A stretch of DNA of 64,000 bases from positions 431,935,324 through 431,999,323 of the forward strand of contig NC_073692.1 in NCBI RefSeq assembly GCF_029784155.1, read 5' to 3'. Under the pieces are notes generated by a model, which saw nothing but the letters and a program-made list of their open reading frames with translations, was not told where the DNA came from and did no database searches. A program made the position numbers and the translations under genes. Origin of the DNA: Uranotaenia lowii. Lineage: Eukaryota > Arthropoda > Insecta > Diptera > Culicidae. Shown piece after piece: positions 11,974-25,400 of the stretch (positions are counted from its first letter, which is position 1; every line of letters begins with the position of its first letter).

Positions 11974-12651
11974 GTGAGTATTGTCGTTGTTGTCGGAGTT
12001 GAACCCGAATCTACCTTTCTGCATCACGCACACGCGAGCCGACAGCGTCGGCCCATTCGTGAGCCATTCCTCGTCGAAGACAGTCATATGCTCGGTGCTC
12101 GCGTGTTGGGTGATTTCCACTCGAAAGTTGAACTTGCACAGACACTAAAGCGTCATTACTCTGTGATACTCAAGAAGACAAACAGAATGCTTAGATTTAT
12201 TATGCATTTGAGCAAAGAATTCACTGATCCGGTCTGGATAGCCCGTTTCGAAGCAATTCAACGCCGGTTCGTGCGTTACGCTCTTCGTGAGCTACCTTGG
12301 AAAAACCCCTTACCGCCATACGCTCATCGTTGTGCCCTGCTTGGACGTCATAAGCTGTCGGATCTTCGTTCCATCGGTCAATTGCTGTTAATTGCAAAGA
12401 TTCTTCGAAACGAAATTGACTGCTCCTGGCTACTTTCTCGCTGTAGTATTTATGCTCCCGGAAGTACCCTGCGTAATAGAAATTGGCTCTCTCTGGAACC
12501 AAGCAGCGCGCGATATGGCAGCAACGACCCTCTACGTTCCGCAAAAATATGCTTTTTACGTTATTATACTGTCTTCGGCTACAATGTATCCACTTCAACT
12601 TTTAGATACCGTTTTGAATCTGATTTGAGTGACCAACTAAGAAATTAGAAA
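11974..12651 (+). mobile_element. Second LINE: C-terminal region of the RT protein
   Basis: The reading from about 12100 to 12648 contains RMLRFIMHLSKEFTDP, WIARFEAIQRRFVRYALREL and LPPYAHRCALLGRHKLSDLR. This is the conserved region C-terminal to RT in Jockey/CR1-like elements (the FEKIQRRFTRFA-type block). It is probably the 3' part of the element whose RT lies at 11040-11545. The frame here is open, but upstream parts are broken. Nothing suggests a host gene. Confidence 0.75.
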
Positions 12652-12806
12652 AAGTATCATATTATGCACAAATAATATTAAGTAGATCATTAAGACACCT
12701 ATGTCATGATTTTATTTTAAACAACAACAATCTCTCCAAAGAAGTTTACAAAAAACTTTTAAAATTGACTCTTGAAATCATGTTCTGCATTCTTGCCACT
12801 TTCAAA

Positions 12807-15384
12807 GTGGCTCCAGAGAGAAAGTTTTATTCTGTTAATCTCTAATTTTGCAGAATTTTTTGAATTATTTTTCAAAATTTTTATATATTTTTAATCTTTT
12901 ATTCCACAAATTTTAAAATACTTTTTTGTCGTTATTGTTATTTTCAACTGTTTTGGCATTTTTTGTATTCTTTTTTATTGTCGGTACCACCCAAGTTAAA
13001 AATTATAAACTATTCAAATGGAAGCTCACTCACTGTACAATGTTCAGAATTGCATCAATTTTTGCACCTTATTCTAATATATCTATTGTAAATGCCTCAA
13101 TTTTTTTTTTTGGGATAGCAGCCAATATTCTAGGGGCAAATAAACAAAATTTACAATCTACATAGCCGAATTTTAAAATTTAAAATGAGCATTTTCTTGG
13201 CAGGCAGCTTTGCATTGCCTCTTATTCTAGATTAACAGATAGTTTCTGCATAGGGATTCGAATGAAAAATTTTACTTCCAGAGCATGTGGAATAATCTGA
13301 AAAGATTTTTTATCCTTACATTGGATTGAGAAATGAGTTTTATTGTTCAAAACAAATTCATTCACCGAGTATGTAAATACACATAAAAAAATATCATAAA
13401 AGTCACAGTTAATTTTTTTGACTCAAGCCCCCCACGGACGCAATTCGTCTGCATAAAAATCGGCGGAAATCTTTCACAGGGGTTTTATTTATCCATTGCA
13501 GCTTCTGCTGCTGCTGTTCAGCAGCAGTTCTATTTCGGTAGAACGCTTCAACAAATTCGTTGCGCGTCATTGTACAGTAGCCGGATTAATTGATTTCATC
13601 TGAGCGCACTGTTTAATTTCGTTTTTTATGTGGGGCTTTTATCTTATGGTTTCCGGTTGAATTGAATCGCAATAGCTTCGATGGATGATTGAAACTGACT
13701 TGAAGCTGATGTTAATTTGTACTATCTTGTTTTGATATCGACTATTTGGCGTTGATTCAAACGATTGTTCAAAACAGTTTATCTTAATCGCTATATTTAT
13801 ACCGTACGTTCTGGGATTCGGAATAATAATCTTTAAACCATCCAACCGAAAAACAACAAGCAAATCGATCAGCCCGCTAAACGAACGATCCAATAAATTT
13901 CAAAACGACCAGCCATGATCTAAACACCATTCAGTAGATTTCAAAACAAAACGAGTTGAACGACGTCGCCCGTCAAGTTCATGGCACATGTTTGTTCGGA
14001 TCGACCCAGATATCTATGCAGGTCTGTAAGAACGCGCCCGTCTTCGGGAAATAAAGTTAAAGTAAATTTTCCCTAATGACCGGGTTCATGGAAGCACGTT
14101 TAGCCGTCTAGAATACATGTCACAGTTAATCGAATTTGACTCAAATGGATTTTTGCGGCTTGGCTTAGCAATAAAAGAAATTGTCAAAAATGTTTCTGCT
14201 AATTCTAACAAACAGGTACGAGCACGGAGGAAAGTTTATCGGATGCCCAAGAAAGAAAGTTTATTTATACAAAAACACTGTGAGAATTTCGCACGTATGT
14301 TTACATCTGCTTGCAGCGAGCGGCACCACGATTCGGTGCCGGTAATTTCCGCCGCAATTGGAGCCGAAAATGGTTCCTCACTTTGCCTCGCAGGCGGTAC
14401 CCCAGTCGGGGTTTTTCCAATGACAGGGCCAAGGTTGGAGTAGAATCCGTACCCAGATTTATTTGCTCGTTTATCGGAGCTTCGTCGTCATCCTCAGAAG
14501 AAAATAAACCAAGTCAGGAGACAAAAATTCTAATCGACCTTGTCCACTTCTCTAGGGGGAACTGCCTAGTGGGACACTTGTGCTCTCCGATTTCAAGCCC
14601 CTTCCACATATTCTAACCGAGGAATGGGTGTGCGCAACAAGTTCGTAAAACTAGTACAAGGTCAATAATTTAGAACGTCTTCGACACATCTTTCTGCTCT
14701 GGGTGCAGTCGAGCGAAAAGATCTAGACGACTCCCTCGAGAGAACTGTGCAGCTCTGCGGTCGCCACAAAATGCTGAATGAATTAATTTTCCAACCGGCG
14801 GGTGCTGACGGAAAAACAAACAGCGTGATGTGTCGAACGATGGATGGAATCGCGCTGATGGAAGCGGGATGAAATTGGTTCTGGTTTCTGGTGGGTATGC
14901 TGAAAATTTATTAAAGAATTTAGGTGGCTCCAGAGAGTGAAAACTTTTCTTTGTTTTAAGAATCTTTTTAAAACAATTTTCAAAAAAAGTTGCTGTGAGA
15001 AAGCAATAGAAATTTTTGATCTACTATCCAGAGAAAATTTTTGGTATTTTTTCAGGTTTGATATTCAAAAGTGGCTCCAGAGAGTAAACAATTGTTTTTT
15101 AAAAATTTTCAAATTATTTTTTTCTAATATAAAAAAAAATGTTTCTAACGTGTTTGCTGTCCTAAAAAACTCGCATACTATGCAGTGAGTACTGTTGTCT
15201 TATATAGAAAGATGAAAGGCTTCGATTAGCTCAGTTAGAAAATCAAGGTGGCTCCAGAGAAACCATTCAATTTTTTCGAAGTGTTATTCAACAAACTTAC
15301 AAAATACTAAAAATGTTTGCTTAAAAGTATATAGTCTAGAGATGTAGTTTTCTGCATTGACATCAAAAGTGGCTCCAGAGAGTC
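12807..15384 (+). repeat. Five dispersed copies of the motif GTGGCTCCAGAGA
   Basis: Copies start at 12807, 14924, 15071, 15248 and 15369, each mostly followed by AG and preceded by an A-rich stretch (often CAAA). The last four are spaced 147, 177 and 121 bp, suggesting a decayed tandem array of ~150-bp units in which only this 13-mer stayed conserved. An inverted copy lies near 39847-39860. Origin unknown. Confidence 0.6.
13508..13527. repeat. CTGCTGCTG / CAGCAGCAG inverted repeat
   Basis: Nine-base perfect arms separated by TT, lying in non-coding sequence. It could fold as a short hairpin. Confidence 0.6.
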
Positions 15385-16879
15385 ATTTTGTTTTTCAAAA
15401 TTTTCTCATACTTTTTTTTTACTTTTTCCAACCCCACCCCATATCCTTCTTTTGGAGCAAACATTCTCAGTATTAGGTAAAATTTCCCATCTTTGAACAA
15501 AAACTACATAATATTTGCTTACCGAAACGAAGATATTTATGTTTTTTTTCTTATTCGCAAATCAAACGCTATAAATATTTAATGATGATAGGTCTGTCTT
15601 CCGATACTCCAGTCCCCCTCATGTTTTGAAATCTGTTTTTTTTTGTTTGTCTATGATCATTCAAAAGATTTTTGACCGTCTAAAGAGGTTAACAAATGAA
15701 AACTGTATGCTTAAGCTGGGTATCATAAAACATTGAAATCGCACTTCCCAGAAGATTTTTTTTAAAACAAGTTTCATCCAATATTTTTTAACTACCTACT
15801 TCGGAGAGCCAATTTTTTTTTTATAAAATTCAACATAGTTCACCCACCAAGATATAACACTGAAGGAACGATTTTTCATATGATGCCGGATTAGCCGTTC
15901 GGCGTATCTATTTCGGCCAGCACAGGTTATCTGGCTTAAGCCAGAGGCCACGCTTCAGAATAATTTCTCACACACTCACGTCTTTCAACGAATTTGTAGA
16001 TGGTTTTCTATTGCCTCAGCCGGTTGGTTATCTACTTTTTTTCTTTTGAATTGTGTTGAGTTTTTTCTCGATTTTGTGTTTGATTTTTTTTTTTTGATTG
16101 GCTCATTCATTTCTTTTGGATAACCAAATATTGAAGAGATTTCCTATTCTAACCTATCGTTACATTCTGAAATGTTTTTTAGGTTTTTTATACATAATCT
16201 TATTTCACACAATTTTGTAATGTACATTTTATTTCAATTTGTACGATGCAAACAATTGAATCATCGTTCACACACATGATTGGACTTCAAATAAAACACG
16301 TTCGAACTCATTTACTTTCAAAGCAAGGTTTTCATGAGATTTCTGTATTGAGGTTTCAGTTGTTAGAAAATACTTTAAGCCTGTATCGTTTTCGCGCCTT
16401 GAAGGATTTTTACTGCATCCCAAATAATGTTGAAAAAAATACAGGAAAACTGCTTATTTATAAAGAAGACTTCAGTAGTTTTCAGTTTTTATATTTTGTA
16501 ATTTAAAATGGAGTCTGACAAAAGCTTCATTCAATCTATAAAATTGTAAACCTTTTCGATGGGCACTCGTTTTTACTCAATTTTTTTGATAAACCCACTT
16601 ATAGAATGACAATGATGAAGAATCACAGGTTTAGTAACTTTTGATCCATTTGTAATTGGTACATTTTTCTCCCACGCACACGAAAAAATCCACCGTCTTC
16701 GCCGGGAAGCCGCAACACGCATTTAATGAGTGCTTATGCTATGCTTTCGGTCGCAAAAAATACTAAAACATAAGATTTGCATCATGCGTTATGTGTCGCG
16801 ATGAGAGGCTGGCTGCGAGTGAAAGAAACTATCTACCTATCTATGAAAGTGACAATTTTGTCCTCGACTCAGGCCGACT

Positions 16880-17053
16880 CGATCATCAGTTTGCTGGTAA
16901 AAGCCGACCCGACCCGTTCGTTGCCAAGAAAATGAACCTCGCTTCCTGCGTCGTGACCCGATCGTGTGAAACTAAGTAGTGTTTGCGGTTATTGAAATTT
17001 TAAGTTACCGAAAAAAAAAACTTCCCGCAAAACGTCCCAACAAAGTCAGTGCA
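16880..17053 (+). promoter_or_regulatory. Candidate promoter and 5' UTR of the large coiled-coil gene
   Basis: An initiator match TCAGTTT (A at 16888) is followed 28-33 bases on by CGTTCG, which resembles a DPE. No TATA box is at the expected place. From 16888 to the ATG at 17054 would be a 166-nt leader. The surrounding sequence is more GC-rich than the flanks. An alternative is that the first exon begins upstream and is spliced in. Confidence 0.35.
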
Positions 17054-19419
17054 ATGTTTAGCTTTTTCAAACGTTCCAAATCGCAAAAATCAAAACAAAA
17101 GCAAAACCAATCGCAGCATTCCGGTGGCTGCAACAACGATGCATCGAAGGATGCGGTGCGTGGCGCGTGTGATTCAAGTAACATAGCAACACCCTCGGCT
17201 GCAACAACCCTTCTTCCTCCTCAGCCGGCCGCGAGTTCGAGCGATCAAGATGGCTGCATTCTAGCAGAGGTGGTAAAACAAACTACGGAACGTGATGTTT
17301 CCGAGTGCGGTGGAAATGACGGGCCAACGGCGGCGTCGAATGGAAACGTTAAAAATAATCCGAGTTCACCGCCAACCGCGACTAGCATTTTCGGCGGCAG
17401 TCCGAGTGATATAATCCGCGCGAACGGTCGTTCGTTCGACGTCGAGGACGACGGCACAGGCCGCGGTGTAATCGAATTTGTGGATCAAGAGGGTGCTGAG
17501 GAGTGGTGCGAACAAGGCAACGCCAATGAGGACGAAAGCCGAGAGGATACATGTTTGTCACAGCAGCTTCAAGTACGAGAGGAAACGTACTGTCCGAAAT
17601 CAGAGAAATCAGCTAGTGACAATCAAAACGCGATCCCGTTCGAATGTGCCATGGCGAAAGGAAAAAACAAAAGACGCTATCAGCAGCAGCAGCAGCAGCA
17701 GCAGCAAAGTGGCAAAGGTAACAATCAACACCAAGGGCAGAAGCCACAAGCAAGCAAAGGTAACCACCACCTGTCGTTGAAGCCAGAACTTAACGGCAAA
17801 GAAGACCTCGAGAAAGTCAGCGGCCCCATCATAAACTCGCCCGCGATAGCCAAGACTGTGAAAAATGTACAACCAACTGATAGTAAAGTAAATCGAAACG
17901 AACATAATAATTCTAATGATGTGAAAACGGTGGGAAGCGACAACGAAAATGTCAATTTTATCGAGAATCATCCGTGGCCATCTCCTATGGTGGCGTGTGA
18001 CGTCAATAATGTCAGCCGTAACGTTGAAGATCACGAGGTTAAAATTAGCCTCGTGGGAAATCCGCCGACTAATAACAAGCCCTCGAACGACAAGACCGAG
18101 AATGAATGTGTGAGTGTCGCGAATCAGGATCAAACTGCGACGCCGCCGGCACAATCCGTGACATCATCGGCCCCGTCGTACACGCAGACAACACCAAACG
18201 ATGACGACACTGTTGATGAATTATTAAACGACATCAATGGCGGTGTTTCTGTACCAGAAAATACTGTCCTCCCAACTGCTGAGCTCCATTCATCAGTTGC
18301 TTCTCACGAGATTAAAGAGGATGTTCCTCACGATTGGACCGGCAGTAGTGATCCCGTAACTAACAGAGACAATACTTCCATCGGGGAAATGGGTCAGCAG
18401 CCAAGTAAACCCAACATCAACCAAACCAGCAGTAGACGTTCAGTTACGCCAAATCGTAATCCGCAAACCACGACCAACCAACCGATAATAGTGCAAGTAA
18501 AACAAGATGCTCCTCGGGATGATATTAGCGACGATCGAGATATCTTCTACGAGGCGACGGAATCCTTATTGTCCACCTCATCATCACCCGTCACATCCCC
18601 CCTGGATGGCCCTGATAAAGCCGTTGCATTTGAAGAACCGATCCTGCACCCAAAAAAAGAAGAATCGCCTCTCAAAGCCGCCCTAATCAACCCTCAGCAT
18701 CAAAGTGAACCTCGAACAAGCCCAAAAAAGCGAGTAGTGTTTAGTGAACAGCTCATTATCGAAGGAAATCCGCCTCAGGATTTAGATTTATGCAATCACC
18801 TTTGCGATAGTGGGGCCAGTAGTGGTCTAAGCAGCACCAGTGCTAGCACCGAATCTCTCCCGAACGCGTTAATTTTAGAAGCAGAAAATTATGAGCAAGT
18901 CGTTGCGAAAAATAATGATGAACAAATGCATGCGGAATTTTCACCCACCAAAAACACCCTCGATTCGCTTGTGAATAACATCCAGAATAGTGTGAATGTG
19001 TTGCTCAGTGTTAGTAATCAGGATCAACAACATGCATTTACTAGTGATAAAAGTGGCGTTCGTGTTCCGTCTTCCATGATCATCACCACAAATCCATCAC
19101 CCAACAAACTAATCGAGTTTCAATATGATCACAGTAGTGAGCCAAGTGACCTAAGTGACAAAGATAAGCCGTCGCACAAATTAGAAGAAAATGAAAAAAA
19201 TGACGCCGATCCACCTACCCAGCCTTCTATTGCGATCGATAACGGTGACGTTATTGACCATCGCCGAAAGGATTCGTCGCCATTGATCGTGGAAAACAGC
19301 AGCAGCGCCAAACTGATCGTCGAAGACAGCATCAGCCTCCCGGATGTGGTTCAGCCGACCCCCATAGAGAAAAGTGCCAAACAGCCGTTCACCACCGTTG
19401 ACGCGATCAACAGTGAAAT
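17054..19419 (+). CDS. Coding exon 1: disordered, polyQ-containing N-terminus
   Basis: The start ATG at 17054 (context GTGCAATGTT) gives [20 protein letters not shown], a basic start followed by ~770 residues rich in Ser, Asn, Asp, Pro and Gln with no globular domain. A CAG-encoded Q9 run lies at about 17682-17708. The frame runs into TAA at 19421, but ATG TAA overlaps a splice donor (AT|GTAAGC at 19420). Splicing to 34415 restores phase exactly (AT + G = Met, then [11 protein letters not shown]). Upstream codons in the same frame lack an ATG. If the donor is not used, this would be a single-exon gene of 814 or fewer codons ending at 19423. Confidence 0.65.
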
Positions 19420-22400
19420 GTAAGCTCTTTGTTTCTATCTAAATAGCCAACCAACAAACCAAATGTAAGCAAATCGAAACCCCCTGATACTAGTTTTCCC
19501 CCCCCCCAATCATTGCATTATCTCGAGTCAACGATCGACCTCGATTGTGGCAATGATGGGGGAAGCTCAGCAGCAGCTTCGAAGGACGGATATCCTTATT
19601 CCGTCTGCTGTTGTGTTTTTCCGCAAAGACGACGAAGACGCAATTCCTCAATACATCAATCAAAAGAGAGACCGGGAATGCTTTTCATTGTTTGCTATGA
19701 TTAGAGCTGATATTTACATTCATTCTTAATGGAGGCGCGTGGTTTTCTTTGAACTTGTGCCATTCATTTAGTGATGAAGCGTAGAACGAAGGTTTCTTTC
19801 GTCGAAACATTTAACAGCTTAATAATTTGGAACAATTTAAAGATATTCAAAGTATTGCAAACTATGGAATTAGTTCCATAGTAGTTGTTTTAGGAAATTC
19901 ATTTAACTTCTGGTAATTTATTTTGGTAAAGTATAGGTACACAGCCTGAATTTACATCGGTCAACGTTACCTTTTTTTGACGTGAATCGTTCAATAAGAC
20001 GTATAGTTAACTTGGATTACTTATACAAACGGATTGTAGATGGTACAATTTTTCAAGGAAATATTGTTTACTGCACAAAGTCAAAGTCTTCGCCGCTTAA
20101 ATATTTACAAAAATAGGAAATACACGTAACTTCTCGACATAATTTTAGACCGCAATGGTCACTAGACGATCATCTAAGGGGGTGGCCAAAGGAAATCGGA
20201 AAAATCGGAATTAATTTTGATGCCAAATGACTTAAAAATGCATAAAACGTCGAAATTTGGTGTTATCTCTAAAAAAAATTCTCAAAAATCTGCTTTAGAA
20301 TTAAGGACTGCGAAGAAATCTAAGCCTTTAAACACCAAAATGTAGCATTCTCTATCTCAGAAATGAATGGACAAATTACAAAAATTATATATCTTTAAGT
20401 TATCGAAAGTGATTTACACAATTATGTAAGTTAAGTTTCTTGATCACGTTTGAGTTATGCTTCTCAGTGAATCGCACTCGCGTCAAGCGAAAAAGCGAGA
20501 TATCTCGTATTTGGTCCGCAATGTGTTGAGGGGGGACCATAGGATATCTGAAAAATCGAAATTTTAATTTTGATGCCAAATGACTTAGAAATGCATAAAA
20601 TGTCGAGATCTGGTGTTATCTCGAAAAAAAATGTTGGCAAAAAATTGACTTTCTGGGACTGTCAGAGAAGTAGATTATTAGAGACAAAACCATGCATTTT
20701 TGAGTCATTTGGCATCAAAATTAAAATTTAGATTCTTCAGATTTCCTTTGGTCCCCCTTTACATGATTGAAAAATTCAGAAGTCGATGTTTGCCAAAAAA
20801 ATAATTTTTTTCGCAAGTACCAACAGATTTCAACGTTTTATGCATTTTTAAGTCATTTAGCATTTTTGAAAATGTCGGCTTTTACGATTTTCTTTGGTTT
20901 CCACTTTGTTGATTTTTGAGGTTCGAACACCAAAACTTTAAGCTTTGAAGCACCTCTAAATCAAATCTGATTGAGCTCAAATTTTGCACAGATCAGTTTT
21001 TGGGCAATCTACATAACGTATATGGTCGGTTTTCAAAATTTCTAACATGAAAATTTTCCCAAACATCCATTACCACCCTGATGTACACGTACAGCTCAAG
21101 TTAACGATAATCGTTTGAAAAAAAGAATCCAGTGTATTTTGAAAAATCTTTTCGAAATTTGATTGACCGAGGCCATCAATTTCGATCAAAGGGCAAACTA
21201 ATGATGCTTGGGATTAGCATAGAATTGATCCTCCTTCGATCGATCTTTGCGAGATCGATCTTTTGAACTCAAATTTCCCATTTTTTTTATCGCTTCTTTA
21301 TTTTCGATCCGATCTTTCGACCTTTTGAAGTTTTTTTTATTATTCCAGAGATTTTGAGATTTAATACCTGCACCATCATGAAGCTTGCTTTTCATTATTT
21401 GTGCTTGCAAGCTGTTTGAGTGTAAACTCACCGTGCGCTCAATAGTAGTGGTAGGGAAAGATATTGACATCTTTTGACGGGAATTTAGACCAACCCGAAA
21501 GCAATCTAAAAGAGCTTATGCTCTGTTCAGTACAGGGAGAAATATGCACACAGAGTAAAAATTATGCTCTTTTCTCATTTCATATTCACAAAATGTAGAT
21601 GTGTGAAATTTTATTGATTTGTATTCTGTTCCACCATTCGCCACTTTTGGTACAACACAAGTGTAGACACAGTCCAAACCAATCCGCCGTGCTATTAAGA
21701 TCGCTGTAATAAACCCCCAATCAAACCGAAAAATAAAGAGTTGTCGTTTTTAAGTTCTTACTAAATCAAACGTCGCGAGTTCTAATTCAAGTTCCGAAAT
21801 CGTGTTCCGGTCCCAAAACATTTGGTCCTTCGAACCGGATGACCGTCCGGAAAAGTGGTTCCGGAACAATAAAAATCGGACATTAAGTGAAGACCGCCGC
21901 TCGCTCAGCAGCGAAAGTGTGAACCATTTTGCACTCACGAATTCGCCATCGCTGTGCTGGACTGAAGTGATTGTTGTTGAAGACAATAAAAGTGCATCGC
22001 TTAGGACGCTAACTACGCTTGGCTTGGATGCAATTAAGTGCACCAGACTCCAGTGTCAGCCATCGCGATCTCGGAACAATTGCCCACCGTTTACCTGAAG
22101 CATACCAGAGAAGTGAAGCCGATACCTAGGACAGCTGATCAACGAAGCAGAGGACAGCAGCACAGCAGAGGACAGCTGATTTTACAACCAGCAAACAACG
22201 CAACGTCTGAAGGAGCAGTTTTTTGGAACTTATTAAGCAGGAAGTATTTAATGGCTTGATGCATGCGGCCAAAAAAAAGGGCTTATTGAATAAAGAATTG
22301 AAGAGTGATTTGGTCTTTCAGTTGCATGAAGTGTGTGCCTTGTCCGTAACTAAAAATTGGTCTTGGTATTCTATTGGCCTTTTTACTTTGCATTTTACAC

Positions 22401-25400
22401 TGGTTGTGCCCACTCGCTGCTGTCAATATCGGGTTGCTAGTCTCGAAATTCGCGTCGCGATCGGATGGAACGTTGAGTTGATCAAATTAAAGTGCAAATA
22501 TTCATGTCAGAAGCACGTAAGCTGCATGTCAGAGCACATTAAGGTGCAAGTCAGAAGCACAGAAGGTGCAAGTCAGATATTTTGGTCAGAATAATTCGAT
22601 ACTGGACGGATTGGGTCCAAGGTGTTGGAATTTGTCGGAAAAATACAAGTTTGCTGAAGAATTTAAGATTGAGTTGGAAATCTTGTCAGTATCAAGTCTG
22701 AATTGTCAGAAAATTAAGTTTGAGTCGGAAATCTTGTCAGAATTAAGTCTGAATCAGTTTGTGTCGGAATTCTTAAGTGAATATAGTTGGAAATCTTGTT
22801 TGAAACTTGTCAGAATTAAGTCTGAATCAGAAATTAAGTTTGTTTTGGAAATCGTTTCTGAAACTTGTCAGAATTAATTCTGTATCAGAAAATAAGCTTG
22901 TGTCGGAATCATTAATTGAAGATTGTCGGAAATCTTGTCTGAAACTTGTCAGAAATCAAGTCAGTTTGCATATCGTCGGAAAAACAATCAGAAATTAAGC
23001 CTGTGTCAGAAACAACGTGTCAGTTCAAGAACTTGTCTGAAGGTACAAGTTTGATTTTGTCAGAAATTGGAAGCCTGAGTCAGTTATTAGTAATTCTGTA
23101 TTATACGAATCGGGTTCAAGGGTGTCTGATTTGTCAGAAATCGAAAATCGTTCGATATTTTGTCAGAATTTGAAAATAAACTCCTGAACTTCAACAAGTA
23201 ATTCGCCTACGTCAGCATTTGAGTCAGAATTTCGTCAGTTTTGGACAAATTGGATCCAAGGGTGTCAGATTGTTCGGAAATTTGGAAATTGTTTTCTACA
23301 TTTGCCCCTCTTCGGGTTGAATTGCTGCCTTTTCAGCTCTGAAGCATCAGAGTGCTTGAATTAAAGGTAGAAGTTGTAAGAATTTCCAATCAGAATGGCG
23401 AAAAATGTTCAGTTGAAGTTGTTGCAGAAAAGAGAACGGCAAATAGTGCTTCTAATGGACAGTGTTGAACGATTCGTGCAGAATTACAATCCAGAACGAG
23501 ATGAGTGTCAGATAAGTTCTAGGCTTGAGGCCATAGAACCTGTGTACAGTGAATTCCATGAAGTGCGAAGTAAAATCGAGATGATTGTGTATGAAAGCGA
23601 AGAGAAGAAGGCCAAGGAGATCTACGGCGATGCTAAAGATGAAGCTGAAGCCCAACGTGAGGAAGAAAACGACATGCTGCTGCTGAGTTTCCAAGAACGT
23701 TTCTTCCAGTTGAAGGGTGCACTATCAAAACTTCAAAACAAACCCGAGCGAGCTCCGAACGTAGACGATTCTTCACACAGCCAAGGCCATGCCTCCATGG
23801 TGTCGAGAGTTAAGCTGCCAGAAATCCGATTGCCCAGTTTCAGTGGAAAACTTCGCGAGTGGGTCTCGTTCCGCGACAGTTTTCAAAGTTTAATCCATAA
23901 CAACGGACAACTTGCACCCATGGAGAAGTTCTCATACCTCAGATCATCTTTAAGCGGCGAGGCACTCGAAGAAGTTCTCTCTATTGAGCTGTCAGACGTC
24001 AATTACACTGTCGCCTGGGAGATTCTGACAGAACGATATGAAAACAAAAAGCTGATAGTGAAGGCGTACTTAGACGCACTGTTTTCACTAGAACCGATCA
24101 GAAAAGAGGGGTACGAGAGCATCAACAATCTCATATCTGAATTCGAAAAGAATCTGATGATGCTGCAGAAGGTCGGCGAAGACACTGATGGCTGGAGCAC
24201 CATTCTAGCGCACATGCTGCACACGCGACTAGACCCTGTCTCTCTGAGAAACTGGGAAACTCAACACAACAGTAAGGAGGTGCCAAAATACGAGGACATG
24301 AAGAAGTTTCTGCGCAATTACTGCTCCGTTCTACAGTCAGTTGCCCCGACGAAAGAACCCCGCTACAACATACCAGATCATCATCAGCCAAGAGCCCAAT
24401 CAGCGAGCTACACGACATTTAAGTCCTCAAACCAGTGTCCATTTTGTAGTGAAACGTGGCATTCACCGTTTCACTGCCAGAGATTCCTTCGATTGAAGAT
24501 ATCAGAACGTGTTGAAGCCGCCAATCGAAGTCGAGTCTGTAGAAATTGCCTGCAGCCTGGTCATTTTGCGACGAACTGCACTCGTAGCAGTTGTCGGTTG
24601 TGTCAACAAAAGCATCACACTATGTTGCATGCTACGCGATCCTCCGTTCCAAATCCGTCGAATCCGAGACTCAGTCAACTGTCAAACGCACAACCTTATC
24701 AAGAAAGCACCCATATTATTCCACAGCAAGCCTATCAACAGCAAAGACAACAAACCATTCCAATAGTTACGGAAACACACACTCAATCACAAAATGCAAC
24801 ACACAATTCACCAAACACAACCACACAAATCAATTCACCTATGCCAAGCACAAGCCAAAGCTACGTAGCACTAACTGTTAAGCCTGCATCGAATACTCTG
24901 CTTCCTACCGCTCTTATCAAGATTAAAGACCGCTACGGCAACGCTTTGATAGCTAGAGCCCTGTTAGACTCTTGTTCGCAGCATTGTCTGATGACAGAAG
25001 AGTTCTCGAGAAAGCTGAAGATCGAAGAATCACCAACGTTTATGTCAGTCCAGGGTATTGGGTCGTCTGAGTCACTGTCAACGAAGACCATACATGCTGA
25101 AGTCTGCCCACGTGCACCAAAAATCTCCAAATTCCAAGAAACCATACAGTTCTTCGTGTTGCCTAAACTTACCCCACATTTACCATCGACATCGTTTGAT
25201 CCTCCGTCCTTGTCACTCCCAGATTCCGCTTTGCTAGCCGATCCTTACTTCTACGAGTCAAAGCGGATCGATGTTGTCATTGGCGCCGAGTACTACTTGG
25301 AATTGTTGAAGAACAAAGGAAGAAAAGTCACGAAGAATGGTCCCACGATTCATAATTCTGTTTTTGGTTGGATTGTGTCAGGTCGAGTAGTCGAATCTCC

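Larger units (their letters stand above)
12660..16760. other. Long AT-rich intergenic region
   Basis: No coding gene recognised. Contents are the GTGGCTCCAGAGA motif series (listed separately), a CTG/CAG hairpin at 13508-13527, and a less AT-rich island at 14220-14470. Several short ORFs (for example 14117-14443 and 16246-16506) show no domain or splice context. Confidence 0.5.

Noticed and set aside
14117..14616. Two overlapping ORFs of ~100 codons
   Set aside because: No shared domain, no splice sites; chance frames in a less AT-rich island.
17609..18154. 181-codon minus-strand ORF over coding exon 1
   Set aside because: Antisense shadow of low-complexity coding sequence; poly-Leu run is the complement of the CAG tract; no domain.
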